Shown in pieces: positions 24,251-34,990 of a stretch of 64,000 nucleotides of DNA. Numbering within the stretch: the stretch's first letter is position 1; each line of letters starts with the position of its first letter. The position numbers and the translations under genes are program-made. Source of the DNA: Thioclava electrotropha (GTDB lineage: Bacteria; Pseudomonadota; Alphaproteobacteria; Rhodobacterales; Rhodobacteraceae); the NCBI RefSeq assembly GCF_002085925.2, contig NZ_CP053562.1, positions 186,001-250,000 on the forward strand, read 5' to 3'. The notes beneath the pieces are model-generated. The model was not told the DNA's origin, made no database searches, and saw nothing but the letters and a program-made list of their open reading frames with translations.

Positions 24251-24943
24251 TTAGAGCTCGATCGCTTTGAGTATCTCGGGTTCGATCACATCCACACCGG
24301 GCAAGCCGTCGATGAGCGGCTGGGCCGATTGCTCCAGCGCATCGAAGGTCTTGTAGTGGCAGGGAATGACGGTCTTGAAGTTGAAATACTTCTTCGACGC
24401 CCAGGCCGCGCGCTTCATGTCCATCGTGAAATGGCCCCCCGCGGCAAGGATGCCGATATCGGGATTGTGCAGCTCGCCCATCCATTCCATGTCGGCCATG
24501 ATGTCGGTGTCGCCGGTGACATAGATCGTGTGACCTTCGGCTTCGATCATGAAGCCCGCCGGCTGGCCTGCATAGACCGGGTCGCCGCCCTTGTAGTCGA
24601 TCGAGGCCGAATGGGTCGCGTTCACCATCGTGACCTTCGCGCCGCCGACATCGACTGTGCCGCCCTTGCCGAAGCCGACGGTTTCGGCCCCCTCGGCGCC
24701 AAGGATGATCGACAATTCGTGAATGCAGTAGATCGGAATGCCCAGTTCCTTCGCGATCGGCACCGCATCGGAGGCGTGATCGCCGTGGCCATGGGTCAGC
24801 AGCAGATGCGTCGCGCCTTCGATCGCTTCGCTGCGCTTGTCGTCCGGAAAGACCGGCGAGCCGGTCAGGAACGGGTCGAGCAGGATCACCGCATCGCCGG
24901 TTTCGATGCGGAAGCCGGAATGGCCGAGCCAAATGACTTTCAT
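24251..24943 (-). CDS. UPF0173-type metal-dependent hydrolase
   Basis: A 230-residue metallo-beta-lactamase-fold protein. It starts MKVIWLGHSGFRIETGD, carries the metal motif THGHGDH, a second His in NATHSASI, the Asp in YVTGDTDI and a final His in IPCHYKTF. The set is typical of UPF0173 (YtkL-like) proteins, whose substrate is unknown. The start follows GGAGG. It is divergent from gatC and may share a transcript with the second MerR gene. Confidence 0.9.
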   Translation of the reverse strand: MKVIWLGHSGFRIETGDAVILLDPFLTGSPVFPDDKRSEAIEGATHLLLTHGHGDHASDAVPIAKELGIPIYCIHELSIILGAEGAETVGFGKGGTVDVGGAKVTMVNATHSASIDYKGGDPVYAGQPAGFMIEAEGHTIYVTGDTDIMADMEWMGELHNPDIGILAAGGHFTMDMKRAAWASKKYFNFKTVIPCHYKTFDALEQSAQPLIDGLPGVDVIEPEILKAIEL

Positions 24944-25068
24944 ATGGGTTTCCTCCGTTAGGCACTTCGATTGTGACAGGGTGACGTATCAGCACTGTGC
25001 AGGTTCCAAGATTAGCGCGCAAATTCGCGTGTGACAGGGCAGGGGCCCGCTGATGCGGGGCGCGGCGC

Positions 25069-25096
25069 TTGAAAGCCCCAGTGGCTCGGGCTAAAC
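25069..25096 (+). promoter_or_regulatory. Candidate sigma-70 promoter for gatCA
   Basis: TTGAAA (25069-25074), 16-base spacer, CTAAAC (25091-25096), ending 27 bases before the gatC start. Confidence 0.45.
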
Positions 25097-25123
25097 CGCC
25101 TTCCAAGACAAGCGGAGAAGCAC

Positions 25124-25411
25124 ATGTCCATTGATATCGACACCGCCCGCAAAGTGGCGCATCTGGCCCGGATCCGGGTGCCCGAAGACCATCTGCCCGA
25201 GCTCGCGCAGGAGCTTTCCAGCATCCTGACCTTCATGGAGCAGCTCAACGAGGTCGACGTCGAGGGCGTCGAGCCGATGACCTCCGTGACGCCGATGCGC
25301 CTCAAGCGCCGCGTCGACGAGGTGACCGATGGCGGTTATCCCGAGAAAATCCTCAAGAACGCCCCCGATGCCCGTGAGGGCTTCTTTGCCGTGCCGAAGG
25401 TGGTCGAATGA
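25124..25411 (+). CDS. gatC: Asp-tRNA(Asn)/Glu-tRNA(Gln) amidotransferase subunit C
   Basis: Small stabilising subunit of the GatCAB complex, 95 residues, full length for the family. It has the typical [21 protein letters not shown] start and the conserved C-terminal [17 protein letters not shown] belt that wraps GatA. ATG follows CGGAGAAG. It overlaps gatA by 4 bases, indicating translational coupling. gatB is not adjacent in this window. Confidence 0.95.
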   Translation: MSIDIDTARKVAHLARIRVPEDHLPELAQELSSILTFMEQLNEVDVEGVEPMTSVTPMRLKRRVDEVTDGGYPEKILKNAPDAREGFFAVPKVVE

Positions 25412-26886
25412 GCCTGAACAAACTGACGATTGCCGACGCGCGCGATGCGCTGAAGAAGGGCGACGTGACCGCGGTCGAACTGACCGAGTCCTGCCTGAGC
25501 GAGATCGAGGGTGCTGGCGCGCTGAACGCCTATGTGCACAAGACCCCCGAGATCGCGCTGGAGCAGGCCAAGGCCGCCGATGCCCGCATCAAGTCGGGCG
25601 ATGCGCCCGCGATGTGCGGTATCCCGCTGGGCATCAAGGATCTTTTCGCCACCAAGGGCGTGGCGACGCAGGCCGCGTCGAACATCCTCGACGGGTTCAA
25701 GCCGGAATACGAATCCACCGTCACGCAGAACCTGTGGGATGCGGGCGCGGTGATGCTCGGCAAGCTGTCGATGGACGAATTCGCGATGGGCTCGTCGAAC
25801 GAGACCGCCTGCTACGGTCCCGCCGTGAACCCGTGGAAGATCGACGACCGGAAACTGACGCCGGGCGGCTCCTCGGGCGGTTCCGCTGCCGCCGTGGCTG
25901 CCGATCTGTGCCTTGCCGCGACCGGCACCGATACCGGCGGCTCGATCCGCCAGCCCGCCGCCTTCACCGGCATCGTCGGCATCAAGCCAACCTATGGCCG
26001 CGTCTCGCGCTGGGGCGTGGTGGCCTTTGCCTCCTCGCTCGATCAGGCGGGCCCGATGACCAAATCGGTGCGCGACGCGGCGATCATGCTGGGCACGATG
26101 TGCTCGCACGATCCGAAGGATTCGACCTCCGCCGATATTCCGGTCCCGGATTTCGAGGCGGCGCTGACCGGCGACATTCGCGGCAAGAAGATCGGTATCC
26201 CGAAGGAATATCGCATCGAGGGCATGCCCGCCGAAATCCAGAAGCTCTGGGACGACGGCATCGCGATGATGAAAGATGCAGGCGCCGAGATCGTCGATAT
26301 CTCGCTGCCGCATACGAAATACGCGCTGCCCGCCTATTACGTTGTGGCCCCGGCGGAAGCCTCGTCGAACCTCGCGCGCTATGATGGCGTGCGCTACGGT
26401 CACCGCGCCAAGCTCGCGGCGGGCGAGGGCATCGTCGACATGTACGAGAAGACCCGCGCCGAAGGCTTCGGCCCCGAGGTGCAGCGTCGCGTGATGATCG
26501 GCACCTATGTGCTGTCGGCTGGCTTCTACGACGCCTATTACAACCGCGCCCGCAAGGTCCGCGCGTTGATCAAGCGCGACTTCGAGCAGGTCTTCGCGCA
26601 GGGCATCGACTCGATCCTGACGCCCGCCACCCCGTCGGCCGCTTTCGGTCTGGGCGAGATGGACGGCGCCGATCCGGTCGAGATGTATATGCAGGATGTG
26701 TTCACCGTGACGGTGAACCTTGCGGGCCTTCCCGGCGTTTCGGTGCCGTGCGGGCTGGACAGCAAGGGTCTTCCGCTGGGGCTGCAACTCATCGGGCGGC
26801 CCTGGGAAGAGGGCGATCTGCTGAACCACGCCCATGTCCTCGAACAGGCCGCAGGCTTCTCGGCCAAACCGGAGAAATGGTGGTAA
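25408..26886 (+). CDS. gatA: Asp-tRNA(Asn)/Glu-tRNA(Gln) amidotransferase subunit A
   Basis: Glutaminase subunit supplying ammonia for tRNA-dependent amidation. Of 492 residues, the amidase signature is intact, with a Ser-cisSer-Lys triad readable as Lys77 (GIKDLF), Ser155 ([11 protein letters not shown]) and Ser179 ([11 protein letters not shown]). It indicates that Gln-tRNA, and perhaps Asn-tRNA, is made by the indirect route in this organism. It starts inside the end of gatC and is followed one base after its stop by a lipoprotein gene. Confidence 0.96.
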   Translation: MSLNKLTIADARDALKKGDVTAVELTESCLSEIEGAGALNAYVHKTPEIALEQAKAADARIKSGDAPAMCGIPLGIKDLFATKGVATQAASNILDGFKPEYESTVTQNLWDAGAVMLGKLSMDEFAMGSSNETACYGPAVNPWKIDDRKLTPGGSSGGSAAAVAADLCLAATGTDTGGSIRQPAAFTGIVGIKPTYGRVSRWGVVAFASSLDQAGPMTKSVRDAAIMLGTMCSHDPKDSTSADIPVPDFEAALTGDIRGKKIGIPKEYRIEGMPAEIQKLWDDGIAMMKDAGAEIVDISLPHTKYALPAYYVVAPAEASSNLARYDGVRYGHRAKLAAGEGIVDMYEKTRAEGFGPEVQRRVMIGTYVLSAGFYDAYYNRARKVRALIKRDFEQVFAQGIDSILTPATPSAAFGLGEMDGADPVEMYMQDVFTVTVNLAGLPGVSVPCGLDSKGLPLGLQLIGRPWEEGDLLNHAHVLEQAAGFSAKPEKWW

Positions 26887-26887
26887 C

Positions 26888-27622
26888 ATGAAACAGGCTC
26901 TCGCGATCCTCGGCGGCGTTCTGGCTCTCTCGGGCTGTATCTCTTCGATCCCCGACAGTGGCCCCGAAGCCCGTCGCGAGGCCGAACTGCGCGGCCAGCC
27001 CATCGTGCCGCCTTCGGCGCAGAGCGTCCTGCCGACCGACAACGGTTCGACGAACCCCGACGCGCCCGGCGCACCGCTGAACGCGACCGGCACGGCCACG
27101 CCGGGCACGACCAATGCGCTCTCCGCGCCGACGATCGATGCAGGCGGCACAATTGGCGACGACCCGTCGACCTCTGCCTCCAGCTCGAATGGCGGCGACA
27201 ATAGCGGCGCTGCGATCGGGGCCGATGCGATGGCCGCACTGCAGCAGACCGACGCGTCGAACAGCACTGCCGGGTCGAGCGCCACGGCCAGCTCCCCGGG
27301 CTTCGACACCACCGCGTCGAGCAGCCTCGCCACTGCGCCCGTCGCGCAGAACACGATCAGCAATCAGGACAGTTCGGGACCGAACCTCGCCGCCTATGCG
27401 CTGTCGGTGTCGAACCGGCCGGGTGATTCCGTCTACAAGCGGTCGGGCATCAAGCTGACCTCGTCGAGCAACGCCTGCGCGAAATACGTCTCGGCCGATC
27501 AGGCGCAGCGCGCCTTCCTCTCGGCAGGCGGTCCGCAGAAAGACCGGCTGAACCTCGATCCCGATGGCGACGGGTTCGCCTGCGGTTGGGATCCGACGCC
27601 GTTCCAGCAAGCGCGTCAGTGA
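26888..27622 (+). CDS. Excalibur-domain lipoprotein
   Basis: Starting at the ATG one base after the gatA stop, the protein has 244 residues: a short signal peptide with lipobox LSGC, a long low-complexity linker (~30-175) rich in Ser, Thr, Ala, Asn and Asp, and a C-terminal calcium-binding-like excalibur domain with paired cysteines and the loop DPDGDGFACGW. The linker is a typical cell-wall spacer. Its stop overlaps the GTG of an N-acetylmuramoyl amidase, so the two products probably act together at the envelope. Confidence 0.8.
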   Translation: MKQALAILGGVLALSGCISSIPDSGPEARREAELRGQPIVPPSAQSVLPTDNGSTNPDAPGAPLNATGTATPGTTNALSAPTIDAGGTIGDDPSTSASSSNGGDNSGAAIGADAMAALQQTDASNSTAGSSATASSPGFDTTASSSLATAPVAQNTISNQDSSGPNLAAYALSVSNRPGDSVYKRSGIKLTSSSNACAKYVSADQAQRAFLSAGGPQKDRLNLDPDGDGFACGWDPTPFQQARQ

Positions 27623-28308
27623 GCGCCGACTGGCCCTCGCCCAATTACGGCCCGCGCCGCGATGGGGCGGTGCCGGAAATTATCGTCATCCATTACACCG
27701 CGATGCGGTCCTGCGAGTCCGCACGCACCCGCCTCTGCCTCCCCGAGGCGGAGGTCTCCGCGCATTGGCTGATCGGTCGCGACGGTTCGGTCGAGCAGCT
27801 CGTGCCCGAGGAGATGCGCGCCTGGCATGCGGGTTTGGGGAGCTGGCAGGGTCTGGGCGATGTGAATTCGCGCTCCATCGGGATCGAGTTGGACAATGAA
27901 GGCGACCGTCCGTTCCCCGAGCCGCTGATGGCGTCGCTGGAAGAGTTGCTGCCGCAGATCATGCGCCGCTGGGCAATCGCGCCGGAAAACGTCATCGGCC
28001 ATTCGGATTTCGCGCCCGAGCGCAAGATCGACCCCGGTCCGCGTTTCGACTGGCAAAGGCTCGCGCGGCAGGGCTTGGCGATCTGGCCTGAACGCGGCAC
28101 TGCTGCGCCTGCGGTCGATCCCGAGAGTTTCCTCGCGCTGGCCTCGAGCATCGGCTACCCCGAGGCGCCGCTCGCGACGATACTGCCTGCCTTCCGCCTG
28201 CGTTTCCGTCCGCGCCATGAGGGGCCGCTGGATGCGGTCGATATGGCGCTGGTCGCCGATCTGGCCATGCGCTTCGGCGCGGATGGCGGGGCGTGGCGAT
28301 CCAGCTGA
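27619..28308 (+). CDS. N-acetylmuramoyl-L-alanine amidase (amidase_2, AmiD-like)
   Basis: Zinc amidase cutting the bond between MurNAc and L-Ala in peptidoglycan or its fragments. From a GTG that overlaps the preceding stop (GTGA), the protein has 229 residues and no signal peptide, so it may be cytoplasmic and act in muropeptide recycling, like AmpD. Metal ligands are in IVIHYTA and IGHSDFAPERKIDPG, the latter also holding the catalytic lysine; SIGIELDN carries the active-site Glu. The C-terminal ~65 residues form a small helical tail. Convergent with fadH. Confidence 0.87.
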   Translation: MSADWPSPNYGPRRDGAVPEIIVIHYTAMRSCESARTRLCLPEAEVSAHWLIGRDGSVEQLVPEEMRAWHAGLGSWQGLGDVNSRSIGIELDNEGDRPFPEPLMASLEELLPQIMRRWAIAPENVIGHSDFAPERKIDPGPRFDWQRLARQGLAIWPERGTAAPAVDPESFLALASSIGYPEAPLATILPAFRLRFRPRHEGPLDAVDMALVADLAMRFGADGGAWRSS

Positions 28309-28316
28309 GGACGATG

Positions 28317-28380
28317 AGGGGGCGCTGCCCCCGCTCCCTGCGGGAGCCCCCCGGGATATTTCTTCCAAGCCGAAAAGGTG
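28317..28380 (+). repeat. Dispersed 3'-end repeat, copy A
   Basis: GC-rich hairpin arms (GGGGGCGCTGCCCCC; GCTCCCTGCGGGAGC) followed by CCCCGGGATATTT and a purine-rich tail. It shares this layout with 34915-34990 and 41921-41979. It lies between the converging amidase and fadH genes, where it may end transcription in one or both directions. Confidence 0.7.
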
Positions 28381-28381
28381 A

Positions 28382-30463
<2,082 letters not shown>

Positions 30464-30622
30464 TCAGAGCGAAAGCGCCACCGTTTCGCAGGGGTCACCA
30501 ACCTGCGGGATTCTCTCCCATTGTTACCCTCGTATTGTCGCCGCGAAGTCTAAATTGCGCCCGATTTCGTGCCGATAAGCGGGAAATAAGAAACAGAAAT
30601 TACAAGCCGAAGGGTGTTTGGG

Positions 30623-31528
30623 ATGGATCGCCTGACTGAAATGGAAGCCTTTGCCACCGTTGTGGACCAAGGGGGCTTCACCGATGCGGCCAAGAAGATG
30701 GGCATCTCCAAATCGGCTGTGTCGAAACATGTCTCGGCGTTGGAGGCGCGCCTCGGCGCACGTCTTCTGAATCGCACCACCCGTCGCGTTTCGCCGACGG
30801 AAATCGGGCTGGCCTATTACGACCGCGCGCGTCGTGTTCTCAACGACGCGGGCGAGGCCGATGCGCTGGTCACGTCGATGCAGACGGCGCCCTCGGGGCT
30901 GCTGCGCATCTCGGTCGCCACCGATTTCGGTGTGAACCTTCTCTCGCCCGTTCTAGGCGAGTTTTTGCAGGAATTTCCCGAAATCACCGTGAATATGGTG
31001 CTGAACAACCGCTATGTGGAACTCATCTCCGAAGGGTTCGACATGGCGATCCGCGTCGGCGAGCTGGAGGATTCGAGCCTGCGCGCGCGCAAGCTGACCG
31101 AAACCTCGCGCCGGATGATCGCCTCGCCGGATTACTTCGAGAAATTCGGTCGCCCCGAGCGGATCGACGATCTCAACGACCACAAGCTGCTGCATTATTC
31201 CAACCAGTCGGCTGGCAATGTCTGGAAGCTGACCGCGCCTTCGGGCGAGCGGCGTCAGGTCCGCTCGGCGGGCTGGCTGACGGTCAATGACGGTCAGTCG
31301 CTGCTGCATGCTGCAACTGCGGGTCTTGGGATCGCTTACCTGCCGTCCTTCCTTTACGCCGATGCGATGCGCGAAGGGCTGGTGGAAGAGGCGATGCCCG
31401 ACCTGCCGATGGAGACGCTGGGCATCTACGCGATCTATCCGCCGGGCCGTTTCACCCAGCCGAAAGTGCGCGCCTTCATCGATTTCCTCGCCAAGACCTT
31501 CGCCGAGAAGGGCCCCGACAACTGGTGA
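30623..31528 (+). CDS. LysR family transcriptional regulator
   Basis: A 301-residue regulator. The ATG at 30623 follows AAGGG; a GTG 9 bases earlier is in frame but overlaps that ribosome site. The N-terminal winged helix reads MEAFATVVDQGGFTDAAKKM and the rest is a periplasmic-binding-like effector domain. It belongs to the CrgA/DmlR-like group. Divergent orientation from fadH suggests it controls that gene; no clear T-N11-A site stands out in the shared gap. Confidence 0.9.
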   Translation: MDRLTEMEAFATVVDQGGFTDAAKKMGISKSAVSKHVSALEARLGARLLNRTTRRVSPTEIGLAYYDRARRVLNDAGEADALVTSMQTAPSGLLRISVATDFGVNLLSPVLGEFLQEFPEITVNMVLNNRYVELISEGFDMAIRVGELEDSSLRARKLTETSRRMIASPDYFEKFGRPERIDDLNDHKLLHYSNQSAGNVWKLTAPSGERRQVRSAGWLTVNDGQSLLHAATAGLGIAYLPSFLYADAMREGLVEEAMPDLPMETLGIYAIYPPGRFTQPKVRAFIDFLAKTFAEKGPDNW

Positions 31529-32538
31529 GACCGAACTCCCTCCCGCGCCGGGCCATTCCGCCGGCTGGCGCTAACTCCGGGTCGAGGTGAGAACCGCTTC
31601 GACCCGTCTGTTTTCTCGCGCCCCTCTTTGGTCAGGTTGCTCGCGCGCGGGGCGAGGAAACCCGCCCCCTCGGCGCTGACCTGCGACGCCGCCACCCCGT
31701 AATCGCCGATCAGCTTCTGCCGTGCCGATTGCGCGCGTTTCTTCGACAGCGCGATATTAGCCGCAAGCGAGCCCACAGCATCGGTATGGCCCACCAGCAT
31801 CACCTGAAAATCGGGATTGGCCTTGAGGAACTCGGCCAGCGCCTGCAGCGAGGCGAAATCACCCGAGCCAAGCGCAGAGGCCCCGGAGGGGAAGTCGAGA
31901 TCGTCGAGCGCGACCGAACCCTGCGCCTCCAGCGTTTGCGCAAGCGCGGACGGGGCGACGGCGGGCGCATCGGCGCGCGGCAAAATCGGCGCGGTTTGCG
32001 GCGGGGCGAGCGGATCATCGGGCTGGGCGGGGGTGACGTCCTGCACCCGCATCTCGGTCACCTGAATGAAGCCCGACTCGGACGAGCGCGACACGGTAAT
32101 TCCGAAGTAATCCGACCCATTGCGCGCCGCGATATAGCGGAAGTCGCCCAGATCGACATGCATCGCGGGCTCTGACAGCAGGTCGAGCGCGTAGCGGAAA
32201 TCGAACCCGCCGCAGGCCTGCGTGTCGCATTCATAGAGGATGTCGTAGCCTGCCTGCTTCAGCTGATCGCGCAGCGGGGCGAGGATTTGCAGCGTCGTGT
32301 TCTGATTGGCGCGCAGCTGATAGGCGGTGTCGGAGCGCGCGCCTTCCAGATCGCGGGTCTCGAGCTGACCATCCTGCCACGGCCCGACCGCCAATTGGTA
32401 GCTGGTGGCGGGGCTCGTTTCCTGCGCGGATTGGGTGGCGCCTGCGGGCAGTGTCAGGTCCGCCGATGCGGCCAGCGCCGCGTGGGACAGGGGGACGGCC
32501 AGCAGCCCGGCCAGCAGGAGGGTCGCCCGGCGGGTCAT
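31435..32538 (-). CDS. OmpA family protein with C-terminal frameshift
   Basis: Open frame of 367 residues with a signal peptide (ALAASA cleavage region), an N-terminal ~150-residue unknown domain with a possible disulfide (YECDTQACGGFDF), a Pro/Ala linker, and a peptidoglycan-binding OmpA domain (LVGHTDAVGSLAANIALSKKRA). After the segment LTKEGREK the frame no longer fits the family. Adding one A to the run at 31611-31614 restores NRRVEAVLTSTRS and a stop at 31571, the expected OmpA ending. As written, the ORF runs on for over 40 foreign residues into the 3' end of the LysR gene. Either the sequence has a homopolymer error or the gene is truly frameshifted. It overlaps the upstream GNAT gene by 4 bases. 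Confidence 0.82.
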   Translation of the reverse strand: MTRRATLLLAGLLAVPLSHAALAASADLTLPAGATQSAQETSPATSYQLAVGPWQDGQLETRDLEGARSDTAYQLRANQNTTLQILAPLRDQLKQAGYDILYECDTQACGGFDFRYALDLLSEPAMHVDLGDFRYIAARNGSDYFGITVSRSSESGFIQVTEMRVQDVTPAQPDDPLAPPQTAPILPRADAPAVAPSALAQTLEAQGSVALDDLDFPSGASALGSGDFASLQALAEFLKANPDFQVMLVGHTDAVGSLAANIALSKKRAQSARQKLIGDYGVAASQVSAEGAGFLAPRASNLTKEGREKTDGSKRFSPRPGVSASRRNGPAREGVRSHQLSGPFSAKVLARKSMKARTFGWVKRPGG

Positions 32539-33248
32539 ACCACCTCCGGCGCGCGGCGATAGTGATATTGCGCGCGCACTTCCATACCGAAGCTTTCGGC
32601 GAGCGTGTTCGAGGCGTCATTGGCGAGCGTCGTGATCATCTCGAACCGCTCGGCCCCGGCCTCGGCGGCCCAGCGTGCGCCCTCATGGATCATCTCGCGC
32701 GCGAGGCTCATCCGGCGATATTTCGGCGCGACGGCGAGCGCATGGAGCATCGCCGCCCCCTCGTAGAGACCGATATAGGCAACGCCTGCGGCCCGGTCGT
32801 CCTTGCGGCCCAGAACGCAGGTTTTCGGCACCTCGGCGCGATCCATGATCGCTTGGCGCTCGGGCCCGACATCGAGTTCGGTCCACAGGTCGCGGGCGAT
32901 TTGCAGCGGCGGCCAGTGGGCGAATGCGGTCACGGGCGGTACCTCACCCTGCATCGCGGCGACCGGAGCCGACCAGATCCGCACCGGGTCGTAGGATTCG
33001 TAGCCGCGCGCCTCCAGGACCGCATCCAACGCCTCGTCGCCCGCGCGGATCATGAAGCGCGGACGCTGGCCCAGGGCGCGATGCGCGGCTTCGGCGGCTG
33101 GAATGTCGGCCTGCTCGAGTGGCACTTCCAGCGTCGCGCAGCTGACGCGAGAGCCGCCGCCTTGCCCGTCGCGGATCAAAAACCCGCCCGCGCGGCGATA
33201 TTCGGCTGCGGGCCAGGTCGCGTCGATGATCGCATAGGCGTCGATCAT
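32535..33248 (-). CDS. GNAT family N-acetyltransferase
   Basis: A 237-residue protein. The acetyl-CoA fold is in the C-terminal half: LHALAVAPKYRRMSLAREMI contains the conserved motif A strand-loop-helix, and the beta-alpha ending ANDASNTLAESFGM is typical. The first ~100 residues form a second, degenerate domain. The acceptor is unknown. It is coupled by 4-base overlaps to the CinA-like gene upstream and the OmpA gene downstream. Confidence 0.82.
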   Translation of the reverse strand: MIDAYAIIDATWPAAEYRRAGGFLIRDGQGGGSRVSCATLEVPLEQADIPAAEAAHRALGQRPRFMIRAGDEALDAVLEARGYESYDPVRIWSAPVAAMQGEVPPVTAFAHWPPLQIARDLWTELDVGPERQAIMDRAEVPKTCVLGRKDDRAAGVAYIGLYEGAAMLHALAVAPKYRRMSLAREMIHEGARWAAEAGAERFEMITTLANDASNTLAESFGMEVRAQYHYRRAPEVV

Positions 33249-33973
33249 GTGCCCTCCGGGAAGGCGGTTTGCAGCTCGGCGAAGCCCGCGTCGACCTGAA
33301 CGGGATCGGTGCCGCGCAGCACGAGATTGGTGCCGTAGCGGCCTTCCTGCACGAAGGGGTAGGAGCCGATCGAGAGGTCGGGATAGCGACCCGCCAGCGC
33401 GCGCAGATCGTCGGCCACCGAGGATTCCGCGCGCAGCACCTGCAGGCTGCGCGAGATCATCGGCGCGCCGCCGGTGAGTTTCGGCAAGAGCCCCTCGACC
33501 ATCGCCTGAAAGATGTTCGGCACGCCCGCCATCACATGGACATTGCCCAGCGAGAAGCCCGGCGCGGCAGAGACCGGGTTCTCGATCAGCTCCGCTCCGT
33601 CGGGAATCCGCGCCATGCGCAGCCGCGCGGCGGTGAACTCGGTGTCGCGGGCTGCGTAATGCGCAGCGAGGATCGCCTTGGCATCCTCGCGCACGTCGAG
33701 CTTCGCGCCCATCGCCTCGGCCACCGCATCGGCGGTGATGTCGTCATGGGTCGGGCCGATTCCGCCGCTCGTAAAAAGGTGATCATGGGCTGCCGAGAGC
33801 TCCCGCACCGCGGCTACGATCACCTCGTTATCGTCCGGCACTACGCGGATTTCGCGGCAGGTGATTCCGCGTTCGACCAGCTGTCCGGCCAGATAATGCG
33901 CGTTTCCCTCGCGGGTGCGCCCCGAGAGGATTTCATCGCCGATGATCAGGATCGCTGCGGTGGGATTTGGCAT
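33245..33973 (-). CDS. CinA-like competence/damage-inducible protein A domain (MoaB/MoeA fold)
   Basis: The ATG at 33973, preceded by AAAGGAG, gives 242 residues consisting of the molybdopterin-binding-like domain only: AAILIIGDEILSGRTREGNA, TSGGIGPTHDDITADAVAEAMG and the AAPGF region. The C-terminal NMN deamidase domain of full CinA is missing, as in many alphaproteobacterial short forms. In such forms pyrophosphatase activity on ADP-ribose-type nucleotides is known for the related COG1058 domain. First gene of the CinA-GNAT-OmpA operon; divergent from map. Confidence 0.87.
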   Translation of the reverse strand: MPNPTAAILIIGDEILSGRTREGNAHYLAGQLVERGITCREIRVVPDDNEVIVAAVRELSAAHDHLFTSGGIGPTHDDITADAVAEAMGAKLDVREDAKAILAAHYAARDTEFTAARLRMARIPDGAELIENPVSAAPGFSLGNVHVMAGVPNIFQAMVEGLLPKLTGGAPMISRSLQVLRAESSVADDLRALAGRYPDLSIGSYPFVQEGRYGTNLVLRGTDPVQVDAGFAELQTAFPEGT

Positions 33974-34090
33974 CTGTGAGGCTCCTTTCGACTTGGTATA
34001 GGGCGCGGAACGGGGCGCGAAAAGCCCGGGCACTGGCCAAGCCCCGCTTTTGTGACTATCTAAAGGCCGAAACCCTTAAGGAGCAGACCG

Positions 34091-34900
34091 TTGGACGATA
34101 CTCAGGGCCGCACCACGAAGGACGGAATCCGGATCTACGATCAGAGCGATTTTGCGGGAATGCGCGCCTCCTCGCAGGTGACGGCGCAGATCCTCGACGA
34201 AGTCGCCGATCTGGTGGAGCCGGGGGTCACGACCGCAGCACTCGACGCCTTCATCGAACGCCGCGTGGGCGAGCTGGGCGCGACCTCGGCGACCATCGGC
34301 TATCGCGGCTATCAGCACGCGAGCTGCATCTCGGTGAACCATGTCGTCTGCCACGGCATCCCGGGCGACAAGAAGCTGAAGGACGGCGATATCATCAATA
34401 TCGACGTGACCGTGATCCTCGACGGATGGTTCGGGGACAGCTCGCGCATGTATGTCGCGGGCAATCTGAGCCGCAAGGCCGAGCGTCTGATTCAGGTCAC
34501 CCATGACTCGCTCATGGTCGGCATCGAGCAGGTGAAGCCCGGCAACACCTTTGGCGATATCGGTCATGCGATCCAGAAATTCGTCGAGAGCAACCGCATG
34601 TCGGTGGTGCGCGATTTCTGCGGCCACGGCGTGGGCAAGGTGTTCCACGCGCCGCCGAACGTGCTGCATTACGGGCGGGCAGGATCCGGCGCGATGCTGG
34701 AAGAGGGCATGATCTTCACGATCGAGCCGATGGTGAATCTGGGCCGCCCCGAGACCAAGGTTCTGGCCGACGATTGGACCGCCGTGACGCGGGACAAGTC
34801 GTTGTCGGCGCAGTTCGAGCATTCGGTGGGCGTGACCGCCGATGGTTGCGAGATCTTCACCACCTCGCCGGCGGGACGCTTCCACCCGACCTGGCGCTAA
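34091..34900 (+). CDS. map: Methionine aminopeptidase, type I
   Basis: Removes initiator methionine from new proteins. The frame opens with a TTG at 34091 placed 7 bases after AAGGAG, and no ATG has a comparable site. The 269 residues carry all five metal ligands: Asp105 and Asp116 (IDVTVILDGWFGD), His179 (CGHGVGKVFHAPP), Glu212 (TIEPM) and Glu243 (QFEHSVGVT), with substrate His88. A weak start codon on an essential gene is unusual but well supported here. Convergent with the HAD phosphatase gene; a copy of the dispersed repeat lies between. Confidence 0.95.
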   Translation: MDDTQGRTTKDGIRIYDQSDFAGMRASSQVTAQILDEVADLVEPGVTTAALDAFIERRVGELGATSATIGYRGYQHASCISVNHVVCHGIPGDKKLKDGDIINIDVTVILDGWFGDSSRMYVAGNLSRKAERLIQVTHDSLMVGIEQVKPGNTFGDIGHAIQKFVESNRMSVVRDFCGHGVGKVFHAPPNVLHYGRAGSGAMLEEGMIFTIEPMVNLGRPETKVLADDWTAVTRDKSLSAQFEHSVGVTADGCEIFTTSPAGRFHPTWR

Positions 34901-34914
34901 GATTCAGTCGTTAG

Positions 34915-34990
34915 TGGGGCTCCGCCCCCGCTGGCTGCGCCCCCGCTGGCTGCGCCAGCCCCCCGGGATATTTCCGCCAAGAGGAAGATC
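34915..34990 (+). repeat. Dispersed 3'-end repeat, copy B (internally duplicated)
   Basis: Starts GGGGCTCCGCCCCCGC, ends CCCCGGGATATTT plus a purine-rich tail. A 15-bp unit GCCCCCGCTGGCTGC is exactly tandem-duplicated (34924-34938, 34939-34953). It fills the gap between the convergent map and HAD genes. Confidence 0.75.

Noticed and set aside
24251..28308. A possible GatCAB operon including gatB
   Set aside because: No gatB is present; the genes after gatA are a lipoprotein and an amidase.
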